A stretch of DNA of 64,000 nucleotides from Streptomyces sp. Sge12 (lineage in GTDB: Bacteria; Actinomycetota; Actinomycetes; Streptomycetales; Streptomycetaceae), in the NCBI RefSeq assembly GCF_002080455.1, contig NZ_CP020555.1:3038001-3102000 (forward strand), given 5' to 3'. The notes beneath the pieces are model-generated. The model was not told the origin of the DNA. It did not search any database and saw only the letters and a list, made by a program, of their open reading frames with translations. Made by a program: the position numbers and the translations under genes. This document shows positions 10,346 to 19,738 of the stretch, piece after piece (position 1 is the first letter of the stretch; each line of letters opens with the position of its first letter).

Positions 10346-11032
10346 TCACTCCTCCAGGCGCTTGCGCAGCCTGCGGGCCAGGTCCACCAGGCGGGCGCCC
10401 GGCTTGGGCCGCGCCTCGATGTTGCCGAGCAGGGCGAAGCCCCGGACGATCACCACCGGGGCCTGCGGATCGGTCTCCCCCCGGCCCTCGCCGCGCACCT
10501 CGAAGTTGCCGAGGACGCCGCTGCCGTAGCCGCGCAGGGTGACGTTCTCCGGGACCAGGACCTCGACGTTGCCGAGCACGCAGGTCACGTTGATCTCGGT
10601 GACCTGCTGCTCGAAGACCGCCTCGGTGAGGTCGATGTTGATGTCGCCCATGACCGAGACCGCGCGGGTGTGCGGGCCCGGCCGCCAGCGGCCCTTGCGG
10701 GCCGAGCTGCTGCACACGGCCACTATGGTCTCGGCGGGACCGCCCGGCGCGGTGGCGGGCGACGCGTACGCGGGCGAGGCATGGACGCCGCCGGGCGCGG
10801 GCAGATCCCGTACGAGCTGTTCCAGCTCGCCGACGGTCTTGACCGCGTACAGCGTGTCCAGGCGGTCGGAGTGCTCCTCGGCCGTCAACCGGCCTTCGGC
10901 AAGGGCGTCACCGAGGATCTGCGCGATCCGGTCCCGGTCTGCGTCGGAGGCGCGCAGCTCGCCGGGAGCGGGCGCGGGCGCGGGTACGGGCGCGGCGGCG
11001 GGGTGCTTTTCCAGGTCCACGACGCCCAGCAT
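10346..11032 (-). CDS. DUF1707 SHOCT-like domain protein with C-terminal LiaF-like repeats
   Basis: A 228-aa protein. The DUF1707 domain (about residues 25-75: LRASDADRDRIAQIL, then GRLTAEEHSDRLDTLY) is a small actinobacterial domain possibly mediating protein contacts. The second half has repeated short beta units with the pattern V-x-G-x-[IV]-x-[VI] (SVMGDINIDL, CVLGNVEV, GVLGNFEV, ALLGNIEA), resembling the beta-solenoid of the cell-wall-active LiaF-like domain. There is no signal peptide or TM segment. It is divergent from the class I fumarase across a 138-bp region containing a possible iron box just 28 bp upstream of this start. Confidence 0.85.
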   Translation of the reverse strand: MLGVVDLEKHPAAAPVPAPAPAPGELRASDADRDRIAQILGDALAEGRLTAEEHSDRLDTLYAVKTVGELEQLVRDLPAPGGVHASPAYASPATAPGGPAETIVAVCSSSARKGRWRPGPHTRAVSVMGDINIDLTEAVFEQQVTEINVTCVLGNVEVLVPENVTLRGYGSGVLGNFEVRGEGRGETDPQAPVVIVRGFALLGNIEARPKPGARLVDLARRLRKRLEE

Positions 11033-11059
11033 AGCCAGACACGATAGATCGCGATACTG

Positions 11060-11078
11060 CTGGGTGAGCCTTACCTCA
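11060..11078. promoter_or_regulatory. Possible DmdR/IdeR iron box
   Basis: Read on the minus strand the 19 bases are TGAGGTAAGGCTCACCCAG. They match the actinobacterial iron-box consensus as I remember it (TTAGGTTAGGCTCACCTAA) at 15 of 19 positions, including the full central AGGCTCACC. It lies between divergent DUF1707 and class I fumarase genes and overlaps a candidate -35 (TTACCT, 11071-11076) for the fumarase. Binding is inference. Confidence 0.5.
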
Positions 11079-11170
11079 CAGACACACCTCCGGCTAGAGG
11101 TCCTACGCTGGTTAACCGCGCTGCCAATTGGTCGCCAGCGCCGTCTGCCGAGTGAGGAATGACTGCCGTC

Positions 11171-12838
11171 ATGCCAGAGTTTGCGTACACCGACCTGCTG
11201 CCCCTGGGCGAGGACACCACCCCGTACCGGCTGGTGACCTCGGAGGGCGTCTCGACCTTCGAGGCCGACGGCCGTACGTTCCTCAAGGTCGAGCCCGAGG
11301 CGCTGCGCAAGCTCGCCGAAGAGGCCATCCACGACATCCAGCACTTCCTGCGCCCCGCGCACCTCGCGCAGCTGCGCCGGATCATCGACGACCCCGAGGC
11401 CTCCTCGAACGACAAGTTCGTGGCCCTGGACCTGCTGAAGAACGCGAACATCGCGGCGGCCGGCGTCCTGCCGATGTGCCAGGACACGGGCACGGCGATC
11501 GTCATGGGCAAGCGCGGCCAGAACGTGCTCACCGAGGGCGGGGACGAGGCGGCGCTCTCGCGCGGCATCTACGACGCCTACACGCGGCTGAACCTGCGCT
11601 ACTCGCAGATGGCCCCCCTCACCATGTGGGAGGAGAAGAACACCGGCTCGAACCTGCCCGCGCAGATCGAGCTGTACGCGACCGACGGCGGCGCGTACAA
11701 GTTCCTCTTCATGGCCAAGGGCGGCGGCTCGGCCAACAAGTCCTTCCTCTACCAGGAGACCAAGGCGGTCCTCAACGAGGCCTCCATGATGAAGTTCCTG
11801 GAGGAGAAGATCCGCTCCCTCGGCACGGCGGCCTGCCCGCCGTACCACCTGGCGATCGTGGTCGGCGGCACCTCCGCCGAGCACGCGCTGAAGACCGCCA
11901 AGTACGCCTCGGCGCACTACCTGGACGAGCTGCCCCGCGAGGGCTCCCCGCTGGGCCACGGCTTCCGCGACGAGGCCCTGGAGCAGCAGGTCTTCGAGCT
12001 GACGCAGAAGATCGGCATCGGCGCGCAGTTCGGCGGCAAGTACTTCTGCCACGACGTCCGCGTCGTGCGCCTCCCCCGCCACGGTGCGTCCCTCCCGGTC
12101 GCGATCGCCGTGTCCTGCTCGGCGGACCGCCAGGCGACCGCGAAGATCACCGCCGAGGGCGTCTTCCTGGAGCAGCTGGAGACGGACCCGGCGCGCTTCC
12201 TGCCGGACACCACGGACGAGCACCTGAACGAGGCCTCGGACGTCGTCTCCATCGACCTGAACCAGCCGATGGACGACATCCTGGCGACGCTCACCAAGCA
12301 CCCGGTGAAGACCCGGCTGTCGCTGACCGGCCCGCTGGTCGTGGCGCGCGACATCGCGCACGCCAAGATCAAGGAGCTGCTGGACTCGGGCGCGGAGATG
12401 CCGCAGTACCTGAAGGACCACCCGGTCTACTACGCCGGCCCCGCGAAGACCCCCCAGGGTTACGCGTCGGGCTCCTTCGGCCCGACCACGGCCGGCCGGA
12501 TGGACTCCTACGTCGAGCAGTTCCAGGCGGCGGGCGGCTCCAAGGTCATGCTGGCCAAGGGCAACCGCTCCCAGCAGGTGACGGACGCGTGCGGTGCGCA
12601 CGGCGGCTTCTACCTGGGCTCCATCGGCGGCCCGGCGGCGCGGCTGGCCCAGGACTGCATCAAGAAGGTCGAGGTCCTGGAGTACGAGGAGCTCGGCATG
12701 GAGGCGGTCTGGAAGATCGAGGTCGAGGACTTCCCGGCCTTCATCGTGGTCGACGACAAGGGCAACGACTTCTTCCAGAACCCAGCCCCGGAGCCGACGT
12801 TCACCCACATCCCGGTGCGCGGCCCCGGGCTGGCCTAG
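11171..12838 (+). CDS. Class I fumarate hydratase ([4Fe-4S], FumA/FumB type)
   Basis: Reversible hydration of fumarate to malate in the TCA cycle by an oxygen-sensitive [4Fe-4S] enzyme. The 555-aa single-chain enzyme has the N-terminal alpha domain and C-terminal beta domain fused, as in E. coli FumA. Probable cluster cysteines are C103 (PMCQDTG), C222 (AACPPY) and C316 (AVSCSAD), matching the E. coli spacing. The C-terminal [15 protein letters not shown] and DACGAHGG are family blocks. I chose ATG 11171; ATG 11159 sits only one base after GAGGA. A class II fumarase lies 5.4 kb downstream, so the cell has both types. Confidence 0.94.
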   Translation: MPEFAYTDLLPLGEDTTPYRLVTSEGVSTFEADGRTFLKVEPEALRKLAEEAIHDIQHFLRPAHLAQLRRIIDDPEASSNDKFVALDLLKNANIAAAGVLPMCQDTGTAIVMGKRGQNVLTEGGDEAALSRGIYDAYTRLNLRYSQMAPLTMWEEKNTGSNLPAQIELYATDGGAYKFLFMAKGGGSANKSFLYQETKAVLNEASMMKFLEEKIRSLGTAACPPYHLAIVVGGTSAEHALKTAKYASAHYLDELPREGSPLGHGFRDEALEQQVFELTQKIGIGAQFGGKYFCHDVRVVRLPRHGASLPVAIAVSCSADRQATAKITAEGVFLEQLETDPARFLPDTTDEHLNEASDVVSIDLNQPMDDILATLTKHPVKTRLSLTGPLVVARDIAHAKIKELLDSGAEMPQYLKDHPVYYAGPAKTPQGYASGSFGPTTAGRMDSYVEQFQAAGGSKVMLAKGNRSQQVTDACGAHGGFYLGSIGGPAARLAQDCIKKVEVLEYEELGMEAVWKIEVEDFPAFIVVDDKGNDFFQNPAPEPTFTHIPVRGPGLA

Positions 12839-12858
12839 GCCGTCGCTCCCACCCGCAC

Positions 12859-12893
12859 AGAGCCCCCGGCGCCGCCGCGCCGGGGGCTCTTTT
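12859..12893 (+). terminator. Rho-independent terminator after the class I fumarase
   Basis: Arms AGAGCCCCCGGCG (12859-12871) and CGCCGGGGGCTCT (12878-12890) pair perfectly around a 6-nt loop. They are followed by TTT, 20 bp after the stop. Confidence 0.85.
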
Positions 12894-13034
12894 GCCGTGC
12901 GGCCCGGAGCGCCGGGTCTGCCGAACGGCAGAGGGCTCCGCGGGAGGTCGGGCCGATCGGCAGATGGAGGCGGGGGCGCCGGGTGGCGAGGCTTGACCCG
13001 TACCCGAGCAGCCCTCACCACACGGGAGTTGACG

Positions 13035-13649
13035 ATGAAGAACCGCAACCGCAGCCGCAACCGCGCCCTAGCCGTCGCCGGATCCGCCGCCCTGCTGGCC
13101 ACCCTGATGGCGGCGGCCCCCGCCCCGGCAGCCCCGGCCGGGGCGGGGGCCGCATCGGTGCACGGGCTCGGGACCGTGTTCTACCCGTACTCCCCCGACG
13201 ACGACATCCGCTTCACGGTCGACGCGACGTCGGCGCCCTGGAGCCGGCCGCTGCCGGCGCAGGGCGGGGAGAAGGGCCTGCCGACGGACGCCTTCGGCAA
13301 GATCACCGTCTACCACCGCGTCACGGCGACGGGCTACACCGCCGTCTCCGAGGCGGAGGTGGACTGCCTGGTCACGGGTGGCAGGACGGCCACGGTCACC
13401 GCGGTGGTGAAGACCTCGAACGTCGGCTGGGAGGGCCGGCGGATCGGCATCGCCGTCCAGGACGGCACGCGCGGCGAGCCCGACCGCGTCGGCTTCTCGT
13501 GGGACATCGCCAACCTCGAGGTGCGGCCCGACGGCTCGGTGTTCGAACCCTCGGCGGGCACCTGCCTGGCCCCGGCCCCCTTCACCGAGGTGACCAAGGG
13601 CGGCTACAAGGTCACCCCGGCCCCGCTGGCCCCGCGCCCGAAGCCGTAG
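13035..13649 (+). CDS. Secreted protein of unknown function
   Basis: A 204-aa protein with a classical Sec signal peptide: basic MKNRNRSRNR, then a hydrophobic ALAVAGSAALLATLMAAA stretch and an Ala/Pro-rich cleavage region near residue 33. The mature part begins with SVHGLGTVFYPYSPDDDIRF and has two cysteines (DCLVTGG and GTCLAP) that could form a disulfide. It ends in a Pro-rich tail. No enzyme motif is visible. ATG 13035 has GGGAG 6 bp upstream. Its last 38 bp overlap the 3' end of the convergent small Cys-rich gene. Confidence 0.85.
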   Translation: MKNRNRSRNRALAVAGSAALLATLMAAAPAPAAPAGAGAASVHGLGTVFYPYSPDDDIRFTVDATSAPWSRPLPAQGGEKGLPTDAFGKITVYHRVTATGYTAVSEAEVDCLVTGGRTATVTAVVKTSNVGWEGRRIGIAVQDGTRGEPDRVGFSWDIANLEVRPDGSVFEPSAGTCLAPAPFTEVTKGGYKVTPAPLAPRPKP

Positions 13650-14010
13650 GGGGCGTGGGCGCGGAACCCGTCAGGTACCGGGCCTCGACGGGGGTGGCCC
13701 GCCATCCCGCCGTACGGGCGGCCATGACCTCGGCGATGGTCAGCCCGTACACCCGGCGCAGCAGTGCGACGGGCACCCCGCCGGGTCCGCCGACCGCGAG
13801 GTGCACCGCGCCCTGGCGGGCGAGGATGCGCTCCCGGATCCACGGCGCCGGTACGCCCCGGCCGTCGTCGCAGGCATAGACCCCGTACCGCGGACAGTGT
13901 TCGTACCCCCTCCAGCGCAGCTCGCCGTCCTCGATGAACTGCCAGTCCTCGTGGACGCACTCCTCGCACGGCTCACAGTGCAGGACCGCGTACATCTGCT
14001 GTTCCGACAT
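13612..14010 (-). CDS. Small Cys-rich cytoplasmic protein, unknown
   Basis: A 132-aa protein without signal peptide. The first half has CEPCEEC (residues 12-18) and a later CPRYGVYAC (about 39-47), a spacing that could bind zinc. The middle contains GVPAPWIRERILARQG and LLRRVYGLTIAEVMAARTAGW, a possible helix-turn-helix-sized segment. It resembles other Streptomyces hypothetical proteins but I do not recognise a family. It overlaps the secreted-protein gene tail-to-tail by 38 bp and is divergent from the phosphodiesterase with a 53-bp gap. Confidence 0.75.
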   Translation of the reverse strand: MSEQQMYAVLHCEPCEECVHEDWQFIEDGELRWRGYEHCPRYGVYACDDGRGVPAPWIRERILARQGAVHLAVGGPGGVPVALLRRVYGLTIAEVMAARTAGWRATPVEARYLTGSAPTPPTASGAGPAGPG

Positions 14011-14063
14011 CCGGGAAGGATGCGGTACCGGGCCGTCGTCCGCATCCGGATAACGTCTGGGGC

Positions 14064-14831
14064 ATGACGCAGATGCTGCCTCCCACCGCCCGCGACGTGC
14101 GCGTCATCGCGCATCGCGGGGCCTCCCACGAGCACCCCGAGCACACCCTCGCCGCCTACCGGCAGGCCATCGCCGACGGGGCCGACGCGCTCGAGTGCGA
14201 TGTGCGGCTCACCGCCGACCGCAAGCTGGTGTGCGTGCACGACCGGCGGGTGGAGCGGACCTCGGACGGGCGCGGGGTGGTCTCCGCGATGACCTACGAG
14301 GAGCTGTCCGCGCTCGACTTCGGCGGCTGGAAGGGCGAGGAGCACCGCGGGGCGCCGGTGCTGCTCTTCGAGGACCTGCTCAAGGAGGCGCTGGCCGCCG
14401 GCCGGCCCGTCGGGCTGGCCGTCGAGACCAAGCACCCCACCCGCGCCTGCGGCCGTCTGGAGGCCGAGCTGGTCCGGGTCCTGAAGGACCACGGGCTGGC
14501 CGACGGCTCGGCCGGCCTGGTCGAGGTGATGAGCTTCTCCCGCAATGCGCTGATCAGGCTGAACCGGCTCGCGCCCGGCCTGCCGGCCGTGTACCTGATC
14601 GAGCGCCGGCTGCGGCCGGTCCGGCCCCCGTTCGCGGGGCACGCCGGGCCGGGCATCGACCTGGTGCGCAAGGATCCGGGGCTGGTGGCCCGGCTGAAGG
14701 CCAAGGGTCTGCGGGTGCGGGTGTGGACGGTCGACGAGCCCGATGACGTGGAGCTGTGCCTGCGGCTCGGCGTGGACACCCTGATCACCAACCGCCCGCG
14801 CGAGGTGCGCGCACAGCTGGACGCGATCTAG
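14064..14831 (+). CDS. Glycerophosphodiester phosphodiesterase (GDPD family)
   Basis: Hydrolyses glycerophosphodiesters to sn-glycerol 3-phosphate and an alcohol. The 255-aa protein lacks a signal peptide and is probably cytoplasmic, like UgpQ. Family motifs are VIAHRGASHEHPEHT (residues 13-27), the metal-binding pair ALECDVRLTADRKLVCVHD (about 45-63) and the C-terminal VWTVDEPDDV. It starts at ATG 14064 and is followed by a strong hairpin. No transport genes are adjacent. Confidence 0.93.
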   Translation: MTQMLPPTARDVRVIAHRGASHEHPEHTLAAYRQAIADGADALECDVRLTADRKLVCVHDRRVERTSDGRGVVSAMTYEELSALDFGGWKGEEHRGAPVLLFEDLLKEALAAGRPVGLAVETKHPTRACGRLEAELVRVLKDHGLADGSAGLVEVMSFSRNALIRLNRLAPGLPAVYLIERRLRPVRPPFAGHAGPGIDLVRKDPGLVARLKAKGLRVRVWTVDEPDDVELCLRLGVDTLITNRPREVRAQLDAI

Positions 14832-14847
14832 GCCGCTGTGGCGGGGC

Positions 14848-14876
14848 GGCCCGGCTCCGCGGTGCGGAGCCGGGCC
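14848..14876 (+). terminator. 13-bp perfect hairpin
   Basis: Arms GGCCCGGCTCCGC and GCGGAGCCGGGCC flank a 3-nt loop, 17 bp after the phosphodiesterase stop. It can also end transcription of the convergent secreted-protein gene. Confidence 0.8.
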
Positions 14877-14906
14877 GGGGCGGTGCGGGTCCCGGTGGGC
14901 GGGCTC

Positions 14907-15887
14907 CTACTGGACGTTGGCCAGGGCGGTCTGCTTCGCCTTCTTGATCGCGCCCATCTCGCTCGCCTTGGCGTTGATCATCTTCTGCTGGATCTGCACC
15001 TCGGCCGTGTGCCAGACGTCGACGAGCTTCGTCTCGTTCTTGCAGGCCACGTCCGCGCCCGCCACGGCGATCTCCTCCGCGGAGACCGTCGGCACGGCGA
15101 ACTTCGGGTCGTCGTTGGCCTGCAGGGGGGTCTTGTAGTCGTACCCCTTGCCCTTCATGCAGGCGGACCAGGCCGCGAAGGCCTTGGTGACGCGGGGGTC
15201 CTTGAGGGACTCCTTGTAGGACTGGCCGTTGATGTCCTGGGCGAGGTCCGCGTACAGCTTCTCGCCGCCGCCCGTGATGGTGCGCGTGGACTCGGCGATG
15301 CAGCCGCCCGGCGGGAGGTCCTTGCCCTGGACCTGGCTCGGCGCCGCCTGCTTGGCCTGCGCGGTGTCGCCGGCGTCCTTGGTGGTGCCGGTCATCGCGA
15401 GCCACTCCGCGTCGCTCAGCACGGGCTCGGCCGCCGCGGAGGGGGCCGGGCCGTCGGCCGCAGCGGCCGCGGACGCGCCGCCCGCCTTGGCCGTGCGAGC
15501 GGCCGCGAACTCCGGCTTGTAGCCGGAGCGGGCCGCCTGGGCGGCGTCGACGGTGCCGTAGCGCAGGTCGGTGAAGGTCTCGCGCGGGTCGGCCGGGCCC
15601 TGCTCGGGCACCTGGAAGGAGGCGAAGCCGAGGCCCTGCATGCACTTCTGCTGGAGCTTGCCGCCGGCCTGGCTCAGCTTCGTGAACTCGGCGGGCGTCG
15701 GCAGGTACTGCTCGATGGGCAGGGTGCGGACCTTGGCGGAACCGGCGATCGCCGTGGCGTCCCCGCCGGCGGAGGCGCCGGCGTCCGTACCGGCGGAGGC
15801 CGCGTAGCCCGCCATCACCGCTCCGGAGGCCACGGCCATCGCGAGGAGGGAAATACGAGTGCGCTTCTTGTTCATTTCGCTCAGCAT
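14907..15887 (-). CDS. Secreted protein with duplicated C-M-x-G-x-G motif
   Basis: About 326 aa from ATG 15887, or 322 from ATG 15875 (MNKKRTR), which gives the more typical signal peptide. A hydrophobic segment (ISLLAMAVASGAVMAGYAA) precedes an Ala/Gly-rich mature start. The protein carries the motif twice: KCMQGLGFASFQVP and ACMKGKGYDYKTP. Two further cysteines lie in GGCIAES and DVACKNETK, so disulfides are plausible. This pattern recurs in Streptomyces secreted and lipoprotein families of unknown function, as far as I recall. It is 13 bp downstream of the I36-inhibitor-like gene on the same strand, so probably cotranscribed. Confidence 0.8.
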   Translation of the reverse strand: MLSEMNKKRTRISLLAMAVASGAVMAGYAASAGTDAGASAGGDATAIAGSAKVRTLPIEQYLPTPAEFTKLSQAGGKLQQKCMQGLGFASFQVPEQGPADPRETFTDLRYGTVDAAQAARSGYKPEFAAARTAKAGGASAAAAADGPAPSAAAEPVLSDAEWLAMTGTTKDAGDTAQAKQAAPSQVQGKDLPPGGCIAESTRTITGGGEKLYADLAQDINGQSYKESLKDPRVTKAFAAWSACMKGKGYDYKTPLQANDDPKFAVPTVSAEEIAVAGADVACKNETKLVDVWHTAEVQIQQKMINAKASEMGAIKKAKQTALANVQ

Positions 15888-15900
15888 TCTCTCTCGGTCC

Positions 15901-16320
15901 TCAGACGCCGTTCGGGTGGTAGTTCCAGGACGCGTTGTTGTTGTACGTCACGTTCAGATTCCGCCGCGTCTGAGGCTCGACCACGTCGTAGGGGCCCTTG
16001 TACCAGCTGTTGAAATGAACGCGGACCGCCTGGTTCCAATAGCGGCTGTCCGCCGAGGCGGCGTTGTTCTTGAGCGGGGTCCCCTCCCCGTTCCCGGTGC
16101 CGCGGTTGAACACCACGTTGTCGAACGTGTAGGCCGGATAGTTCTCGATGTGGTACATCTGCGACAGGGCGCCCGCCTGGTTCGAGTTGAAGTAGAGGCA
16201 GGCCATGTCCGGATAGCACCGGCCGGTGGGCGACGCCTCGGCGGCGGACGGCAGCGCGAGAACCAGCACTCCGGACGCCGCGAGCGCCGCGGCGGCGGCA
16301 CGCATGGATTTCGTCTTCAT
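15901..16320 (-). CDS. Secreted peptidase-inhibitor-I36-like protein
   Basis: A 139-aa protein with a signal peptide (MKTKSMRAAAAALAASGVL, cleavage probably near AEA-SPTG). The mature part RCYPDMACLYFNSNQAG with two nearby cysteines and later YFNS/NYPAY beta segments resembles the inhibitor I36/SMI-like beta-gamma-crystallin fold. That fold is common in Streptomyces secreted proteins; inhibition itself is not demonstrated by sequence. ATG 16320 follows an AAGGGGGGA ribosome site. It is the first gene of a probable two-gene minus-strand unit. Confidence 0.8.
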   Translation of the reverse strand: MKTKSMRAAAAALAASGVLVLALPSAAEASPTGRCYPDMACLYFNSNQAGALSQMYHIENYPAYTFDNVVFNRGTGNGEGTPLKNNAASADSRYWNQAVRVHFNSWYKGPYDVVEPQTRRNLNVTYNNNASWNYHPNGV

Positions 16321-16461
16321 GAAAACAATCCCCCCTTGAATGGCACTCCCCGGGGGACGGTCGGACCCCCGAAAGCGCGACAACCACATGATCGTATGCA
16401 CGGAATGCGGATCGGGCATCGCATATAAATTTCCCGCCAGTCGGCTTTCGGCCATGACTAA

Positions 16462-16491
16462 AGCCGTGCTTAAACCGTGCTTAGCACGGCT
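16462..16491 (-). terminator. Candidate hairpin downstream of the GDSL-ricin gene
   Basis: AGCCGTGCT (16462-16470) pairs with AGCACGGCT (16483-16491) across 12 nt. The loop contains a second CCGTGCT copy that could pair with the right arm instead, so two alternative stems exist. It is about 95 bp beyond the minus-strand stop at 16586, in an AT-richer gap. Confidence 0.45.
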
Positions 16492-16585
16492 CAGCCATGC
16501 TCAAGCCGACGCTGACGCCGCGCATGAATACACCCGGCCGGGGTGCGCCGGCCGGGCGTGGGGGGGTCGGGTGGAGCGGGGCGGT

Positions 16586-18112
16586 TTATGCGAAGCGCTG
16601 GTTCGCGGATCCGTTGCAGGCCTGGAGGCGCAGCGGGTCGTGGGCGGCGGCCACGGTCAGGCACATGGCCGGGGCGGCGGCGGGCCGCAGGGTGGCTCCG
16701 TCGCGGACGAACTGCTGGTTGGCTCCGCCGTGGCAGTTCCAGATGATCAGGCCGGTGCCGGGTCCGTAGGTGGCGCCGGGGGCGTCGAGGCAGCGGTCCT
16801 GGGTCAGTTCGATGTGGACGGACTTGCGTGCGCTGTCGTACCACCAGCCCTGGTTGCGGCCGCCGTGGCAGTCCCAGCCCACGATCTTCGTCTCGTTGGC
16901 GCTGGAACCGCCGAAGGAGTCGAGGCAGTTGCCGGTGGCCTCGTTCTTCAGGGGCTTGAACCGGTCGTCCCAGGCCCCGGCCTGGAGGACGGGCGTGCCG
17001 GTGCTCGCGGGGTCGGCGCAGGAGGCCTCGCGCAGGCCCGAGGCGTAGAGCTGGGTCAGGCAGGAGGCGAAGGCGCCGTGGCCCCGGTAGTTGGGGTGGA
17101 AGGACTGGCGGGCGGTGTTCTCGTCCCACGGGAAGTGGTCACCGAGGTCCAGGTAGAGGCCGCGGGCCCAGGCGTCCTCCATGCAGACCTCGTGGCCGTG
17201 GAAGAGCCGCGAGTTGTCGAGGTAGATCGCGCCGGAGGCGAGGGCTGCCGCGCGCATGCCCTTCTCGAAGGTGGGCACGGCGTAGTTGCGGCCCCAGGTG
17301 GCATCGGAGTCGTAGCCGGCGCAGCCGCCGGGCAGCTTGCCGGGGAAGGCCGGGTTGTCGTGGAAGTCGGGCCCGATGGGGCTGGGGTAGCCCATCACGA
17401 CCAGCTTGTAGTCGGAGTCGGCGTAGCCGGCGTCGCGCATGACGGTCTTCAGGTCGGCGACCGTGGCCTCGACCTTGGGCTTCAGGCCGTCGACGCGTGC
17501 CTGCCAGCCGGGGGCGTACTTGGGCTCGCAGGTGCCCTGGCTGAGGACCCAGCGGGTGACGCAGTCCGTCATGACGGGGCCGAACTGCAGGTCGTCGTTG
17601 GCCCCGGCGACCAGCAGGACCATTTTGATCCTCGTGTTGCGCGCCTTGACGGCCAGGTTGTCGCTCTGCACGAGCTCGTCGGCGTACTGCTTGCTGCCGC
17701 CGATGCGGATGTTCCCGGTGTATCCGCCGGAGCAGGCGACGTTGAAGGTCAGGTCGGCCGGGATGCCGGTGCGGTGGATGGCCGCGTCCGGCGAGCGGTG
17801 GCACTGGTTGTTCGGCGTGTTGGTCGCGGGGTCGTAGTTGCCGACCCCTTCGCCCGAGATCTCGCTGTCGCCCAGCGAGATCAGGCCTGTTTTACGCTCG
17901 TTGAGGGGGCGCACCGCCGGGTCGCCGTAGATCCTGGTGGCCTCCGCGGCCCGGACGGCCTCCAGCTCGGCCGGCAGCGGGGCCGCGGCGGCGGAGGCGG
18001 GCGCCGCCTGGGCCATGGGGGTGATGGCGGTGACACCCCCCAGGGCGGCCGCGATCGCCGCGACGGCGGCGAAGGTAGATCTGAGCATGGGTCTCGTACG
18101 GGCACGTGCCAT
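16586..18112 (-). CDS. Secreted GDSL/SGNH esterase with C-terminal ricin-type lectin domain
   Basis: A 508-aa exported hydrolase. A signal peptide (about 1-38, ending in a run of Ala) precedes an SGNH domain: block [14 protein letters not shown] (near residue 78), block III VAGANDD (near 170) and block [10 protein letters not shown] (near 340) supply Ser, Asn and His/Asp. From about residue 375 a beta-trefoil ricin B domain has repeated Q-x-W-like units ([33 protein letters not shown]). The combination suggests an esterase tethered to polysaccharide. An alternative ATG is at 18088. Divergent from fumC with a 109-bp gap. Confidence 0.88.
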   Translation of the reverse strand: MARARTRPMLRSTFAAVAAIAAALGGVTAITPMAQAAPASAAAAPLPAELEAVRAAEATRIYGDPAVRPLNERKTGLISLGDSEISGEGVGNYDPATNTPNNQCHRSPDAAIHRTGIPADLTFNVACSGGYTGNIRIGGSKQYADELVQSDNLAVKARNTRIKMVLLVAGANDDLQFGPVMTDCVTRWVLSQGTCEPKYAPGWQARVDGLKPKVEATVADLKTVMRDAGYADSDYKLVVMGYPSPIGPDFHDNPAFPGKLPGGCAGYDSDATWGRNYAVPTFEKGMRAAALASGAIYLDNSRLFHGHEVCMEDAWARGLYLDLGDHFPWDENTARQSFHPNYRGHGAFASCLTQLYASGLREASCADPASTGTPVLQAGAWDDRFKPLKNEATGNCLDSFGGSSANETKIVGWDCHGGRNQGWWYDSARKSVHIELTQDRCLDAPGATYGPGTGLIIWNCHGGANQQFVRDGATLRPAAAPAMCLTVAAAHDPLRLQACNGSANQRFA

Positions 18113-18221
18113 GAAGGGCCTCCCCGGATGTCGGTGTTACCCCCGGTATTTACTGGCCGGTAGGGGAGTTGGGAACACTTCGAACAAGACAATTGCTCAA
18201 CTTTTTGAGGAGGCCAGAAAA

Positions 18222-19625
18222 ATGACAGACGAGCAGCAGGCCGATGCGTTCCGGATCGAGCACGACTCCATGGGCGACGTACGGGTGCCGCGGCACGCCA
18301 AGTGGCGCGCCCAGACCCAGCGCGCGGTGGAGAACTTCCCCGTCTCCGGGCAGCGGTTGGAGCGCGCCCACATCGAGGCCCTCGCCCGGATCAAGGCCGC
18401 CGCCGCCGCGGTGAACGCGAAACTCGGCGTGGTGGACCAGGACGTCGCCGACGCGATCCGGTCGGCCGCCGCCGAGGTCGCGGACGGTCGCTGGGACGAC
18501 CACTTCCCCGTGGACGTCTTCCAGACCGGCTCGGGGACCTCGTCCAACATGAACACCAACGAGGTGATCGCCACCCTGGCCACCGAGCGGCTGGGCCGGG
18601 AGGTCCACCCCAACGACCACGTGAACGCCTCGCAGAGCTCCAACGACGTCTTCCCGTCGTCCATCCACATCGCCGCCACCGCCGCCGTCACCGGCGAGCT
18701 GATCCCGGCCCTGGAGCACCTGGCCGCCGCGCTGGAGCGCAAGGCCGCCGAGTTCGCGCAGGTCGTCAAGGCCGGCCGGACCCACCTGATGGACGCCACC
18801 CCCGTCACCCTCGGCCAGGAGTTCGGCGGCTACGCGGCCCAGGTCCGCTACGGCGTCGAACGGCTGCGGGCGGCCCTGCCGCGGCTCGCCGAGCTGCCGC
18901 TGGGCGGCACCGCGGTGGGCACGGGCATCAACACCCCGCCCGGATTCTCCGCGGCGGTGATCGCGGAGGTGGCCACGGCGACCGGACTGCCGCTGACCGA
19001 GGCCCGCGACCACTTCGAGGCCCAGGGGGCGCGGGACGCGCTCGTGGAAACCTCCGGGATGCTGCGCACCGTCGCCGTATCACTCACCAAAATCTCCAAC
19101 GACCTGCGCTGGATGGCTTCCGGACCGCGCACCGGTTTGGCCGAAATCAATCTCCCGGATCTCCAGCCGGGCTCCTCGATCATGCCCGGGAAGGTCAATC
19201 CGGTGGTCCCGGAGGCCGTCCTGATGGTCGCCGCACAGGTCATGGGGAACGACGCGACCGTCGCCGTGGCGGGCGCGGCCGGCAACTTCGAGCTCAATGT
19301 GATGCTCCCGGTGATGGCCAGGAACCTCCTCGAATCGATCCGGCTGCTCGGCAGCGCGAGCCGCCTGCTGGCCGACCGCACGATCGACGGGATCACCGCC
19401 AACGAGGCGCGGGCCAGGGAATACGCCGAGTCCTCGCCCTCCGTGGTCACCCCGCTCAACCGCTACATCGGCTACGAGGAGGCCGCCAAGGTCGCCAAGA
19501 GGTCCCTCGCCGAACGCAGGACGATCAGGGAGGTGGTCCTGGAGTCCGGTTACGTGGAGCGCGGCGCCCTCACCCTGGAGCAGCTCGACGAGGCCCTGGA
19601 CGTGCTGCGCATGACGCACCCCTGA
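18222..19625 (+). CDS. fumC: Class II fumarate hydratase
   Basis: Iron-independent fumarase of the aspartase/fumarase superfamily; a homotetramer in the TCA cycle. The 467-aa protein has the three conserved blocks: [15 protein letters not shown] (near 104-118), [17 protein letters not shown] (near 184-200) and the catalytic loop signature [11 protein letters not shown] (near 320-330). ATG 18222 is preceded by a strong GAGGAGG at 18207-18213; the open frame starts far upstream but that part is antisense to the esterase. Redundant with the Fe-S class I enzyme upstream. Confidence 0.96.
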   Translation: MTDEQQADAFRIEHDSMGDVRVPRHAKWRAQTQRAVENFPVSGQRLERAHIEALARIKAAAAAVNAKLGVVDQDVADAIRSAAAEVADGRWDDHFPVDVFQTGSGTSSNMNTNEVIATLATERLGREVHPNDHVNASQSSNDVFPSSIHIAATAAVTGELIPALEHLAAALERKAAEFAQVVKAGRTHLMDATPVTLGQEFGGYAAQVRYGVERLRAALPRLAELPLGGTAVGTGINTPPGFSAAVIAEVATATGLPLTEARDHFEAQGARDALVETSGMLRTVAVSLTKISNDLRWMASGPRTGLAEINLPDLQPGSSIMPGKVNPVVPEAVLMVAAQVMGNDATVAVAGAAGNFELNVMLPVMARNLLESIRLLGSASRLLADRTIDGITANEARAREYAESSPSVVTPLNRYIGYEEAAKVAKRSLAERRTIREVVLESGYVERGALTLEQLDEALDVLRMTHP

Positions 19626-19738
19626 CCCGTCCGGCCGCGCCCCGGGGGCGGGGGCCGGATTCGGTCGTTTCTCGTCCCGGAACCCGCCGGTGACCTGCGC
19701 CGCAGCGGGCAGCGGGACCCCCGCCCTAAGATCTGCGC

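Noticed and set aside
11128..12996. Long plus-strand frame overlapping the class I fumarase
   Set aside because: The translation is Arg/Pro/Gly-rich and lacks any domain; the other frame gives a complete fumarase.
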